A DNA stretch of 19,808 nucleotides, taken from contig JAUJNC010000092.1 in assembly GCA_030446525.1 (NCBI GenBank), forward strand, positions 1 to 19,808, given 5' to 3'. Source of the stretch: Armatimonadaceae bacterium. Lineage in GTDB: Bacteria > Armatimonadota > Armatimonadia > Armatimonadales > Armatimonadaceae. Position numbers and translations under genes: made by a program. Positions 1 to 9,202 of the stretch are shown one piece after another. A model generated the notes under the pieces. The model did no database searches. It was not told the origin of the DNA and saw only the letters and a program-made list of their open reading frames with translations. Within the stretch, counting starts at the first letter, position 1; the number at the start of each line of letters is the position of its first letter.

Positions 1-123
1 CAGCGTCGCCGCTCCGGGCGTCTGAACCGGTTTCTCTGCGAGCGCCGCCGCTCGCGGAGGGTGCCCGACCGAAACAACGTCTCGTTTCTCATCCTCGTCC
101 GTCGAAGGAGCAAACCAAACGCT

Positions 124-957
124 ATGCAAGGCACGCATCATTCCCCTCGATCCGGGTTCACCCCGGGTAAAAGCGAAGCTTTTACCCTGATCGAGCTGCT
201 CGTCGTGATCGCCATAATAGCGATCCTCGCTGCCATCCTCTTTCCCGTCTTCGCCCAGGCGCGCGCCAAAGCGCGCCAGGCCGCCTGCATGAACAACCAG
301 AAGCAGATCGGCCTGGGCCTGATGCAGTACGCGCAGGACTACGACGAGATGTTTCCCGGCAACAGCGGGCGCGTTGCCGGGAACGGATCGGGCATGGGCA
401 TCCAGACGCCGCCCACTTACGGCGCGGGCACCATCAATAGCGCCGTCAACCTGGTCCCGCGCGACATCCAGCCGTACCTCAAGAACTGGGACGTCTTTAT
501 CTGCCCGCAAGCCGTGCCGCGCACCACCGGATCGGTGGCGATCCAGCCGAAGAACGCCAACTCCTCGTATATCTACAATGGCATCGTCATGTTCCGCCCG
601 ATCGCCGCTATCTCCGAGCCGGCCAGCATCATCTTCCTGCGCGAGGAGCGGGATTACGTCCCGTACGCCTCGATGCGGCCGCAGCACCGATCCTTTACCG
701 AGGGCGCCAGCCCCCCGATCCCACCGCCTTCCGGCGGCCTCTACAACAGCTTCAATATCGCCACGTTCGACAACATCCACAACGAAGGCGCCAACCTGCT
801 GTACTGCGACGGGCACGTCAAGTGGTCGAAGAAGACCCGCATCAAGTTCGCCGACTTCGGCGCGGCAACCAGCGGCGCGAACAGCGTCAACCCGCCGGAT
901 AGAACACTCCACCTCACCGATAATGAGCTCGGCCTTACGTATCAGGCCGCCTTCTAG
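124..957 (+). CDS. H-X9-DG type prepilin-like (pseudopilin) protein
   Basis: A 277-residue secreted or surface pseudopilin-like protein. A short basic leader (residues 1-19) is followed by a type III prepilin signature, [10 protein letters not shown], with processing expected between A19 and F20 and the conserved Glu at mature position 5. A hydrophobic helix runs to about residue 42, followed by [13 protein letters not shown] and a [16 protein letters not shown] segment. The C-terminus has a clear H-X9-DG motif ([17 protein letters not shown]), so the protein belongs to the DUF1559/H-X9-DG pseudopilin group that is abundant in Planctomycetota and Armatimonadota. Ala rather than Gly before the cleavage site is slightly unusual. 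I chose the ATG at 124 because AAGGAG lies at 105-110 and the leader then has normal prepilin length; a GTG at 61 would add a 21-residue tail with no function I can see. Its exact role (secretion pseudopilus or surface protein) is not shown by the sequence. Confidence 0.88.
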   Translation: MQGTHHSPRSGFTPGKSEAFTLIELLVVIAIIAILAAILFPVFAQARAKARQAACMNNQKQIGLGLMQYAQDYDEMFPGNSGRVAGNGSGMGIQTPPTYGAGTINSAVNLVPRDIQPYLKNWDVFICPQAVPRTTGSVAIQPKNANSSYIYNGIVMFRPIAAISEPASIIFLREERDYVPYASMRPQHRSFTEGASPPIPPPSGGLYNSFNIATFDNIHNEGANLLYCDGHVKWSKKTRIKFADFGAATSGANSVNPPDRTLHLTDNELGLTYQAAF

Positions 958-982
958 GGCGTTGGGGGTGGTCCATGCGCGC

Positions 983-1012
983 GCGGGGGCGGCGGGATGC
1001 CGCCCCCGCTTT
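983..1012 (+). terminator. hairpin terminator after the pseudopilin gene
   Basis: A perfect 11-bp GC-rich stem (983-993 pairing with 999-1009) with a 5-nt loop is followed by only three T residues. It lies 25 nt after the pseudopilin stop and before the next gene's ribosome binding site, which fits an intrinsic or factor-assisted terminator. The short T run makes strength uncertain. Confidence 0.55.
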
Positions 1013-1084
1013 CCGTCGAGGCATTCTTCCACTATACGTGGCGGGCCCCGCGGATTTCGCAGAACCGGTTCAGGAGAACAAGGT

Positions 1085-2812
1085 ATGGCCAGGAAACGAG
1101 ATCGGGAGACGTTGCTCTGCGCAGTCTGTCTGACAGCCATTGTGCTCCTCGGCGGCTACGCCAAAGCCGAGGAGAAAGCCGCTCCGCGGACGGCGCAGGC
1201 GCCTCCGCCGGTGGCTGCGCCCGTCGAACCGCCCGTCAAACTGATGGTTCCGGTCTGGTATGCGGGCGGCAAGGGCGCGCTGCGCGGCACCGGCGCCGGT
1301 ACACTGACACTCACCGTCACCGACTACGCGGGCAAAAACGTGTGGATCGGTGAAGCCAAAGCGGGCGAAGGCGGCGCGGTCGCGGCGGAAGTGCCCGTCG
1401 GGGAGCCGGGCTACTACACGCTGAACATTGGAGGGGGTGCGAACGCGCTCAGGACCAGCTTCGCCGTCGTGCCCGCCTCTTCGCCGGGCGCGCCGGCGGT
1501 CAAAACGCCGGTCACCGGACCGGTCAAAGGCCGGCTGCTCCTTGGCGTCAACACGCACTTCGGGCAGCGCGACCTGCCCGAAGGCGGCCTTGAGGTGCTC
1601 AAGAAAATGGGCCTGGATGCGGTGCGCGATGAGATCGGCTGGGGGGCCAATGAAAAAGAAAAGGGTGTCTTCTCTTTCCTGGAGCGCCATAAGACCTACA
1701 CGCGCCGGCTGAAAGAAGCGGGCATTCCGCTGCTGTGGTCGCACAGTTACGGCAACGTGCTCTACAACGAAGGCCGCTATCCCGACAATCCCGCCGCCGC
1801 CCAGGCGTATGGCCGCTACGCAGCGCAAGTCCTCAAACACTCCGGCGACAACATCCTGGCGGTGGAGATTCTCAACGAGCCGAACAAGCTGGACCCGGTC
1901 GCCGACTATCTGCCGATCCTCCGGAGCGCCCACCGCGCGATCCGCGGGGCCGGCTTCCGGCACGAGATCATCAGCGTGGGCGGCGCCGGGCCGGCGGGCG
2001 GCGGCATGAGCCCGGGCTTCGCCGCCAAGCTCTTCGAGGCCGGCGGCGCGAAGTACTGCGACTCGTTCAGCCAGCACCCCTACATGACGCCGTTCACGCC
2101 CGACCTGGGCTACGCCAAAGGCCGCGCCAACCTCGATTTCGCGCTGAATCAGGCGGGTAACGTGGTGAAGAAATATGACCTGAGCGGCAGCTGGATCACG
2201 GAGCAGGGCTGGCCCGCCCTGGAGCAAGGGCTCCATCGCACGGATGCCACCGAAAAGACGGCGCTCGGCACCAGAGCGATGGTCAGCGAAAGCAAACAGG
2301 CCGCCTTTACCGCGCGCACGCTGCTGGGCGCCTCGCGTTATCCGCACCTGAAAGGCATCTTCCTGTATGACTTCCAGGACGACGGCCCCGACCCGCTGCG
2401 ACGCGAGCACCGCTTCGGCCTGGTGCGGCAAGACCTGACGCCCAAACCGGCCTACGTGGCGTTCGCCGTGGCGGCGCATTTCCTGAAAGAGAAGACCTTC
2501 GTGCGTCGCGTTGCCGCGCCGGATTCGCTGCTCACGGCCAACTTTTACAAAGACGGCAAGGGCGAGCTGTGGGCGGCGGTGTGGGCGCTGGAGACAACGC
2601 GAAGCGGCCTGCAGGCCGATAAAGCACCCGAACGCCATATGGATGTCGAAAATCGAGTTCCCTTCCGCGTGAAAGGCGGTTCGGGAGCCGTTTCCGGCTA
2701 TGACTGGCAGGGCCGTCCGGTCAAGGCCGAAGCGCGAATGACGGCGACCGCGCTGCCGCTCTATCTGCGCGTCGGCAGCGGCAAGGACACGGTCGAGATC
2801 GAAAAGCAATGA
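1085..2812 (+). CDS. secreted TIM-barrel glycoside hydrolase-like protein (GH39/GH5 clan A-like)
   Basis: A 575-residue protein likely to cleave glycosidic bonds outside the cytoplasm. Residues 1-28 look like a signal peptide (basic MARKRDR, hydrophobic core, AKA end). A beta-sandwich-like N-terminal region (about 50-135) precedes a barrel that starts near residue 150 with LLLGVNTHFG. LNEPNK places a candidate acid/base Glu at 265 and ITEQGW a candidate nucleophile Glu at 373, the usual clan GH-A pair at the ends of strands 4 and 7. A DDGPDPLRREHRFGLVR segment is shared in near-identical form with the gene at 4889, so the two are paralogues. The start is the ATG at 1085, with AGGAG at 1072-1076; the open frame extends upstream over the pseudopilin gene but has no leader-like sequence there. 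Its last four bases overlap the next gene (ATGA), so the two are probably translationally coupled. The exact GH family and substrate cannot be read from motifs alone. Confidence 0.85.
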   Translation: MARKRDRETLLCAVCLTAIVLLGGYAKAEEKAAPRTAQAPPPVAAPVEPPVKLMVPVWYAGGKGALRGTGAGTLTLTVTDYAGKNVWIGEAKAGEGGAVAAEVPVGEPGYYTLNIGGGANALRTSFAVVPASSPGAPAVKTPVTGPVKGRLLLGVNTHFGQRDLPEGGLEVLKKMGLDAVRDEIGWGANEKEKGVFSFLERHKTYTRRLKEAGIPLLWSHSYGNVLYNEGRYPDNPAAAQAYGRYAAQVLKHSGDNILAVEILNEPNKLDPVADYLPILRSAHRAIRGAGFRHEIISVGGAGPAGGGMSPGFAAKLFEAGGAKYCDSFSQHPYMTPFTPDLGYAKGRANLDFALNQAGNVVKKYDLSGSWITEQGWPALEQGLHRTDATEKTALGTRAMVSESKQAAFTARTLLGASRYPHLKGIFLYDFQDDGPDPLRREHRFGLVRQDLTPKPAYVAFAVAAHFLKEKTFVRRVAAPDSLLTANFYKDGKGELWAAVWALETTRSGLQADKAPERHMDVENRVPFRVKGGSGAVSGYDWQGRPVKAEARMTATALPLYLRVGSGKDTVEIEKQ

Positions 2813-4866
2813 GACCACCCCGTTTCCTTCTTGCTCTGGGCGTTCTGCTGCTGCTCGCGCCGGGCGGCCGCGGGTCGCGCGGCCAACCACAACAAGCGAA
2901 CACGTCGGCGGCGGTCGTGACCTTCCAAACGCTGCTGGACGAGATGGTGGATCGCACCGCTCTGGCGCGGTGGCCCGCGCCGAGCTACTCCGGCAGGCAG
3001 TTCAGCAGCTACGATCGCCGGGTGCATGAGGACCGGAAACACTGGCACGCAAACAACGACAAGGGCCACTTCCTCCGCGTGGAGCAGCGCGAGGGCCGCC
3101 GGGAATCCGTGCTGATGGAGGTCGCCGGGCCGGGCGCGGTGGTTCGCATATGGTCCGCCAACCCGAAGGGCGTGCTGCGCGTCTATCTGGATAACGCCAC
3201 ACAGCCGGTGATCGAAAAACCGATGAAGGAGCTGCTGGAGGGAAACGCGCTGGTCGCTTCTCCGCTCGCCGCGGAGAAGGCCGCCGGCTACAACCTTTAC
3301 CTGCCCATCCCCTACGCGGCGCACTGCAAGATCACCTGCGATGCCGGGCGCGATCTGTACTACGTCATCAACTATCGCGCCTATGAACCGGGGACGGTGG
3401 TCCGGCCCTTCACGATGGACGACCTCGCGACCGCCGGCGCCCGGCTGAACCAGGCGCAGCAGACGCTGCGTAATCTGCCGGCGGGCCCGGACGGCGTCGC
3501 GAAAACGCAGGCGGCGACACTGGCGCCCGGTCAGACCACGGAGGTCGTTTTTGAGAAGGGGCCGCAGGCGATCCGGCGGATCGCGGCGCGCGTTGAGGCG
3601 GAGGATCCGGAGCAGGCGCTGCGCTCGCTGGTGCTTCAGATAAAGTTCGACGGGCGGCAAACGGTCGGGGCGCCGCTCGGCGATTTCTTCGGCAGCGGCG
3701 TGGGCGTCAACCCCTTTCAGGACTGGTGGCGCACGGTCGAAAAAGACGGGCACATGACCTGCCGCTGGATCATGCCGTTCCGCGAGCGGTGCGTGATCAC
3801 CGTGAAGAACTTTGGTCCGCGCCCGGCGCGCGTCCATCTGGAAGCGGCTGCCGGCGACTGGCAATGGGACGAGCGCTCGCTGTACTTCCATGCGAACTGG
3901 CGGCAGGAAGGCGGGATCCACACCCGCCCGCCGCTGGACTGGAACTTCATCACCCTGCAGGGGCAGGGCGTTTTCGTCGGCGACACGCTCGCGCTGGTAA
4001 ACCCGGTCCACTCGTGGTGGGGCGAAGGCGACGAGAAGATCTACGTGGACGGCGAAGAGTTCCCCTCGCACGTCGGCACCGGCACGGAAGACTACTACGG
4101 CTACGCGTGGATGAACAACATGGTCTTTGACGCTCCCTTCCACGCGCAGCCGCGCAGTGACGGCTCGCAGGTCGGGCAGAACGCCTCGTTCCCGCGCTCG
4201 AACCGGGGCCACACGACCAACACGCGCACCCGCAGCCTCGATGCCATTCCTTTCAGCAAGAGCCTGCGCTTCGACATGGAGATCTGGCACTGGGCGTCGC
4301 TGAACAATCTGGTTTATGCCGCGACCACCTACTGGTACGCGCGGCCCGGCGCGACCGCCAACCTCGCCGCCAACCCCGGCCCCGCGATGCTCAACGTTTC
4401 CCCGGTGCCGCCGCTCTTCCAGATCGCGGGCGCCCTCGAATGCGAATCCATGGAGGTTGTCGCAAAGGCCAAGAGCGCGCAGGTACGGGTGCAGCCGCGC
4501 TGGGAATCGCCGCCGTGGAGCGAGGATCTGCAGCTTTCCGTCGTCGGCAAGAATATCGGCGACTTCGTCGAGCTGCGCTTTCCGGCGCCGGGAAACGCGC
4601 CGCACCGGCTCGCCCTGCACGCCACAAAGAACGCGGCGTACGGCGTCGTCCGCTGTTCTGTCGACGGCAAACCGGCCGGCGGGAAAATCGACCTGTTCCA
4701 TGGCAAAGCGCCGGGCCGTGAGGTGACGGGTCCGATCGATCTGGGTGTTTTCGCGCCGGTCGACGGTCACTACACCCTGCGCGTCGAAGTGGTGGAACCG
4801 GAGGAGAAGCGTCCCCTGCGTCCGAACTTCGGCCTCGATGCCATCACGCTAACGCCGGTCCGATGA
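2809..4866 (+). CDS. DUF2961 / GH172 family protein, secreted
   Basis: A 685-residue protein with an N-terminal signal peptide (RFLLALGVLLLLAPGG). The centre carries HVGTGTEDYYGYAW (Glu at about residue 427), the hallmark of DUF2961, which is now family GH172 in CAZy; characterised members act on fructofuranose- or arabinofuranose-containing substrates. Other family-like segments are the N-terminal stretch around GHFLRVEQREG and GPGAVVRIWSANPKG, and LRFDMEIWHW near residue 485. A C-terminal domain (about 540-685) resembles the carbohydrate-facing beta-sandwich often appended in this family. The gene starts inside the stop codon of the upstream glycosidase gene (ATGA overlap) and ends 22 nt before the next one, so the three appear to form one operon. 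Family assignment is firm; activity and substrate are inferred only at the level of the family. Confidence 0.87.
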   Translation: MRPPRFLLALGVLLLLAPGGRGSRGQPQQANTSAAVVTFQTLLDEMVDRTALARWPAPSYSGRQFSSYDRRVHEDRKHWHANNDKGHFLRVEQREGRRESVLMEVAGPGAVVRIWSANPKGVLRVYLDNATQPVIEKPMKELLEGNALVASPLAAEKAAGYNLYLPIPYAAHCKITCDAGRDLYYVINYRAYEPGTVVRPFTMDDLATAGARLNQAQQTLRNLPAGPDGVAKTQAATLAPGQTTEVVFEKGPQAIRRIAARVEAEDPEQALRSLVLQIKFDGRQTVGAPLGDFFGSGVGVNPFQDWWRTVEKDGHMTCRWIMPFRERCVITVKNFGPRPARVHLEAAAGDWQWDERSLYFHANWRQEGGIHTRPPLDWNFITLQGQGVFVGDTLALVNPVHSWWGEGDEKIYVDGEEFPSHVGTGTEDYYGYAWMNNMVFDAPFHAQPRSDGSQVGQNASFPRSNRGHTTNTRTRSLDAIPFSKSLRFDMEIWHWASLNNLVYAATTYWYARPGATANLAANPGPAMLNVSPVPPLFQIAGALECESMEVVAKAKSAQVRVQPRWESPPWSEDLQLSVVGKNIGDFVELRFPAPGNAPHRLALHATKNAAYGVVRCSVDGKPAGGKIDLFHGKAPGREVTGPIDLGVFAPVDGHYTLRVEVVEPEEKRPLRPNFGLDAITLTPVR

Positions 4867-4888
4867 GACCGGACTCCGAATCAGGAAA

Positions 4889-6154
4889 ATGACCAAATAC
4901 ATGCAATTGCGCCGGGCACGCCTTGTCTTCGCGGTCCTGCTGGCGTTCGCTTCCCACGCGCCGGCTCCGTCCGCACCCCTGCCACCCCGGCACCCCTCGC
5001 TGCCGGGGCCGGTGCTGCCCGACGGTCTGGGCGTCAACATCCACTTCACGGATCCCCGACCCGGCGAGATGAAGATGCTGGCTGCCGCCGGATTCCGCTG
5101 GATCCGCATGGATTTCGGCTGGGGCCGCACCGAGCGCGAGCGGGGCGTTTACGACTTTTCCGCCTACGACCGGCTGCTCGCCGCGCTCGACGAACACAAA
5201 ATCAAGCCGGTCTTCATCCTCGACTACGGCAACAAGCTCTACAGCCCCGTTTCCCCGGCGACGGAGGAACCGCGCGCAGCGTTCGCGCGCTGGGCCGCCG
5301 CCGCCGTGTCGCGCTTCAAAGGGCGCGGCATCCTGTGGGAGATGTGGAACGAGCCGAACATCGGCTTCTGGAGGCCCAAGCCGAACGTGGACGACTACGT
5401 CAAGCTGGCGCTGGCAGCCGGCAGGGCGATCCGCGCCGCCGCGCCGGACGAAGCCTACATTGGCCCGGCTCTGGCCTTCATGGACCTCGGTTTTCTGGAA
5501 GCCTGTTTCAAAGCCGGTCTGCTCGAATATTGGGATGCCGTTTCCGTGCACCCTTACCGCCAGCAGCCGCCCGAAACCGTCGCCGCCGATTACGAAAAGC
5601 TGCGCGCCCTCATCGCGCGCCATGCGCCGCCGGGGAAAAACGTCCCGATCCTTTCCGGCGAATGGGGCTACACTTCGCAGGCCAAAGAGCGCAGCGAAGA
5701 CGTGCAGGGCCGCTACCTGCCGCGCATGTGGCTGACCAACATCATGAGCGGCGTGCCGCTCTCGATCTGGTATGACTGGCACGACGACGGCCCCAACCCG
5801 GAAGAGCGGGAGCATCGCTTCGGCGCCGTGCGCTTTCCGTATTTCGAGGGGCGCGAGCCGGTCTATGACCTCAAGCCCGCCTACCTCGCGGCGCAAACCT
5901 TCACCCGTTTTTTCGATGGCTACCGCTTCGAGCGCCGTTTGCCGGTCGGCACGCCGGACGACTTCGTTTTGCTCTTCAAAAAAGGTGATGCAATGCGTCT
6001 GGCCGTGTGGACGGCGGCGGCTGAGCCGCGCGTCGTGACGCTGCCCCTGGCGGGACGCGTCGAGGCCGTCGGGCATCTGGGCATGTCGCTGCCGGCGATG
6101 GAGGCGACTCGCGAAGGACTGGCGCTCACGCTCACCCCGTCCCCGCTGTATTAA
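4889..6154 (+). CDS. secreted TIM-barrel glycoside hydrolase-like protein (paralogue of the gene at 1085)
   Basis: A 421-residue clan GH-A-like glycosidase. After a signal peptide (RLARLVF-type basic head, hydrophobic core, cut near APSAP) the barrel begins at about residue 45 with GLGVNIHF. MWNEPNIGFW gives a candidate acid/base Glu at 155, and LSGEWGY a candidate nucleophile Glu at 258. The DDGPNPEEREHRFGAVR segment matches the first gene of this operon. It lacks that gene's long N-terminal beta-rich domain and is about 150 residues shorter, so the pair may divide substrate binding or localisation. The ATG at 4889 has AGGA only two bases upstream; the ATG at 4901, in the same frame, sits about 12 nt from AGGAAA and also gives a good signal peptide, so the start is uncertain by four codons. 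Only 22 nt separate it from the GH172 gene. GH39, GH5 and GH51 are all possible affiliations. Confidence 0.82.
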   Translation: MTKYMQLRRARLVFAVLLAFASHAPAPSAPLPPRHPSLPGPVLPDGLGVNIHFTDPRPGEMKMLAAAGFRWIRMDFGWGRTERERGVYDFSAYDRLLAALDEHKIKPVFILDYGNKLYSPVSPATEEPRAAFARWAAAAVSRFKGRGILWEMWNEPNIGFWRPKPNVDDYVKLALAAGRAIRAAAPDEAYIGPALAFMDLGFLEACFKAGLLEYWDAVSVHPYRQQPPETVAADYEKLRALIARHAPPGKNVPILSGEWGYTSQAKERSEDVQGRYLPRMWLTNIMSGVPLSIWYDWHDDGPNPEEREHRFGAVRFPYFEGREPVYDLKPAYLAAQTFTRFFDGYRFERRLPVGTPDDFVLLFKKGDAMRLAVWTAAAEPRVVTLPLAGRVEAVGHLGMSLPAMEATREGLALTLTPSPLY

Positions 6155-6279
6155 CGCAATTCGCAGACGAAGCAGGCGACGAAAGGAACAATTGTGGCGG
6201 ATTGACGCCGGGTCTTTCAAGGCCCGCAGTTAAGCGGAAGCCCTGCACAGTTTGCCAAGTAGCTCGCGAAAGAGAAACC

Positions 6280-7612
6280 ATGCCGACACCCAACATCCTT
6301 TATATCCATTCCCACGACACCGGGCGTTATGTCCAGCCCTACGGCTACGGCGTCGCGACGCCGTGCATCCAGCGTTTGGCGGCAGAGGGCGTGCTGTTCC
6401 GGCAGGCATTCTGCGCCGCGCCGACGTGCTCCCCGTCGCGCGCCGCGCTCCTGACCGGCCAGAGCGCGCACTCCAGCGGCATGCTGGGGCTGGCGCATCG
6501 CGGCTGGAAGCTCCACGACTACGGGCAGCACATCCTCCACACGCTGAAAAAGATCGGCTATCATACGGCATTGGCCGGCATCCAGCACATCGCCGCCGGT
6601 CCGGACGCCGTGGGCCACCATCGGCTATGACCAGCACCTGCCGACGCCAAACCCGCGCGCCCGCAGCGTCGCCCCCGCCGCCGCCGCGTTTCTCGGCGGC
6701 GCGCCCCCGCAGCCGTTTTTCCTGTCGGTGGGCTTTGTGGAAACGCACACCCTGCCCGGTGACTCGCTCTTCGACTGCGGGCCCGGCGATCCGCGCCATG
6801 TGCGTCCGCCCGCGCCGCTGCCGGACACTGCCCAAACGCGGCAGGACTTCGCCGATTTCCAGAACTCCGCCCGCGCCCTCGACGACGGCATCGGCGTGGT
6901 GCTGGAGGCGCTGGAAAAGAACGGCCTGTCCGAAAACACGCTGGTCATCTGCACCACGGACCACGGCCTGCCGCTGCCCGCCATGAAGTGCAACCTCACC
7001 GACCACGGCCTCGGCGTGATGCTCATCCTGCGCGGCCCCGCAGGCGACGGTCGCCCCGGCGGTTTTAGTGGCGGCCGGGTCGTGGACGGCATGGTTTCGC
7101 AGATCGACGTCTTCCCGACGCTGTGCGAGCTGCTCGATCTGGAAAGACCAGCGTGGCTGCAGGGTAAATCCATGATGCCCCTCGTGCGCGGCGACGCCGA
7201 GGAGATCAACGACGCGATTTTCGCCGAAGTGACGCACCACGCGGCGTATCAGCCGCAGCGCGCGGTGCGCACGCAGCGCTGGAAATACATCCGGCAGTTC
7301 GAGGAGCGGGGCCGTCCGGTGATGCCCAACGTGGACGATAGCCCCAGTAAAACCCTGTGGGTGCAGCACGGCTGGCGCGAGCGCCCCGTGGCCGCGGAGC
7401 AGCTGTACGACCTGATCTTCGATCCCGGCGAAGTTTGCAATGTGGCGGACGATCCCGCGCTCAGCGGGGTGCGCGACGCGCTGCGCGCGCGGCTCGACCA
7501 GTGGATGCGCGACACGGGCGATCCCATCCTGCGCGGCCCGGTGCCGGTGCCACCGGGCACCGCAACCAAAGACCCGGATGACCTTTCACCAAAAAGGTCA
7601 GGACATGACTGA
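6280..7612 (+). pseudogene. sulfatase (N-sulfoglucosamine sulfohydrolase-like), broken by one frameshift
   Basis: A formylglycine-dependent sulfatase split across two frames. The first frame runs from the ATG at 6280 (GAAAGAG upstream) to a TGA at 6628-6630. It has PNILYIHSHDTGRY, the metal-binding start of the fold, and CSPSRAALLTGQ with the Cys at residue 50 that would be converted to formylglycine. The second frame picks up at about 6605 with PWATIGYDQHLP and continues through DHGLPLPAMKCNLTDHG and RTQRWKYIRQF to the stop at 7612. Joined, the two give about 443 residues, normal for the family, so a single +1 shift between roughly 6598 and 6612 explains everything. Automatic annotation would give two pieces, 6280-6630 and about 6728-7612. 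The opening and HSHDTGRY style resemble heparan N-sulfatase-like sulfatases; subfamily is uncertain. There is no signal peptide. It follows the glycosidase operon by 125 nt. It may be a true pseudogene or a base-calling error. Confidence 0.82.
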
Positions 7613-7681
7613 ACCCGAGTCTTGCTTTGGACCGCGTGTACAGGCGGGAGGGCTGGGGGCGCTGGCGCCGTGGCCCGGCGG

Positions 7682-9202
7682 TTACGACGGCTCTGGAGAC
7701 GAACCCGCGTGTGGAGATTGTGTGACCTGGGGACTGACTTCCTCCCGCCAGGCGTCCGCCGGGCCCCAGGGGGCCAGGGCGACGGTGGCGTAGGGGTTGA
7801 AGATCATGTCGTCCTCGCGGGCGGCGAAGCGCCACATCCGGTCCACCAGGTCGCGCTTGATCTCCTGGTAGTCGGGGTGTTCCTGGAGGTTGACCATCTC
7901 GTGCGGGTCGCTGCGAAGGTCGTACAGCTCGTCGAAGTCGAAGCCGTTATAGACGTACTTGAACTCGTCCGTCGTGACGCTGCGCTGCGTGTAGTACAGC
8001 TCGACGCCGTTGAACTGCGTGTGGACGGCGTCGGGCCAGTCCGGCGGCGACTCGTCCCGCAGGAAGGGGGCGAGGCTGCGCCCGGACAGGTTCTCCGCCG
8101 GGGGGGTCTGGCCCAGCTCGAGGAACGTGGGCCCGAAGTCGGCGAGGGTGACGAAGGCGTCCACCTCGCGGCCGGGAGCGGCGATGCCGGCGGGCCACCG
8201 CGCGATCGCGGGGATGTGGTAGGCCTCGCGGAAAGCGGGGACCCCCTTGCAGTACAAACCGTGCGCGCCGCAATACTCGCCATGATCGCTCATGCGCAGC
8301 ACGAGCGTGTTGTCGGCCTGCCCGGTCGCCTCCAGCGCCTGGAGCACCTCGCCGAACAGGGCGTCTTCCAGGGTGCAATAGGCCCAGTAGTGCCGGATCG
8401 AGTCGCGCACTTCGTCCTCGGATAGCTGCCCCCAGTACTGCGCCCGCATCCGCTGGTACACGCGCGGCTTGTCCCGGAGGTCGTCCCCGAAGCTGGGCGG
8501 CAGCGGGATCGCCTCGGGGTCGTACAGGTTCACGAAGCGCTCGGGAACGGCGAACGGGTCGTGGGGCCCGTTGGGCCCCACATAAAGGCACCAGGGCGCG
8601 TCCTGCTGCGCCAGCCGGGGCAGCGCCTCCCGTGCGGACTGGACCACCTTGTAGTCGGAAAGCTCCTCGTAGCCTTTGGGCCCCTCGGTCGGGTAGGAGC
8701 GGTACAGCTGGTAGTGCCCCCAGCCGGGGCGCAGAATCTGCCCCGGCTTGCGCGGCGCGTCCGGCTCACCCCGCCGGGCCTGCTCTTTCCAGTGCTCGGG
8801 GGAGCGGTGCATGAAGCTGCCTTTGCCGGCCGTAACCCGCAGATCCTCCCACCCACGATCGGAGGGGTTCTCGGCGTCGGAGACGTGCCATTTGCCCGCG
8901 TAGGCCAGGTTGTAGCCCGCCCCCCGCAGCGCCTCGCTCCAGGTGGCCACGCCGGGGTTCAGCGCCTTGTGGATGGCCGTCGGCGTGCTGACGTTGTTGT
9001 AGATGCCGTGCCGGCTGGGGTACAGGCCGGTCAGGAACGTCGCCCGCGACGGGCAGCAGTGGGCCGTGGGGCAGAACGCGCGGCGGAATAGCACGCCCTC
9101 GCGCGCGAGCCGCGCCGCGTTGGGCGTGAGGCACGGGTGGTCCGGGCGCAGTACGTCTGCCTGCTCCTGGTCGGACATAAAGATGAGGATGTTGGGTCGC
9201 AC
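7682..9202 (-). CDS. sulfatase (arylsulfatase/choline-sulfatase-like, formylglycine type)
   Basis: An intact 506-residue sulfatase. It opens with RPNILIFMSDQEQ (metal-binding Asp region), then CCPSRATFLTG with the formylglycine-forming Cys at residue 49, the YAGKWHVSD segment with the conserved Lys and His near residue 105, GPNGPHDPF near 215, and MSDHGEYCGAHGL near 305. The gene is convergent with the broken sulfatase upstream and belongs to a visibly different subfamily, since the two share little beyond the core motifs. The start is a GTG at 9202, chosen because it puts the conserved RPNIL at the very N-terminus; no strong ribosome binding site is adjacent (a GGAGG-like stretch lies about 28 nt upstream). 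No signal peptide is seen, so it would act in the cytoplasm unless the true start lies further out. The likely substrate is a sulfate ester from the glycan handled by the neighbouring glycosidases, but this is inference. Confidence 0.9.
   Translation of the reverse strand: MRPNILIFMSDQEQADVLRPDHPCLTPNAARLAREGVLFRRAFCPTAHCCPSRATFLTGLYPSRHGIYNNVSTPTAIHKALNPGVATWSEALRGAGYNLAYAGKWHVSDAENPSDRGWEDLRVTAGKGSFMHRSPEHWKEQARRGEPDAPRKPGQILRPGWGHYQLYRSYPTEGPKGYEELSDYKVVQSAREALPRLAQQDAPWCLYVGPNGPHDPFAVPERFVNLYDPEAIPLPPSFGDDLRDKPRVYQRMRAQYWGQLSEDEVRDSIRHYWAYCTLEDALFGEVLQALEATGQADNTLVLRMSDHGEYCGAHGLYCKGVPAFREAYHIPAIARWPAGIAAPGREVDAFVTLADFGPTFLELGQTPPAENLSGRSLAPFLRDESPPDWPDAVHTQFNGVELYYTQRSVTTDEFKYVYNGFDFDELYDLRSDPHEMVNLQEHPDYQEIKRDLVDRMWRFAAREDDMIFNPYATVALAPWGPADAWREEVSPQVTQSPHAGSSPEPS

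Noticed and set aside
38..55. GCGAGC/GCTCGC hairpin at the left edge
   Set aside because: Short, without a T run, and the gene it might belong to lies outside the window.
2761..4770. 669-codon open frame on the minus strand across the GH172 gene
   Set aside because: It is antisense to a gene with recognised family motifs, its product is an Arg/Ala/Val-rich sequence without domains, and long antisense frames are expected at this GC content.
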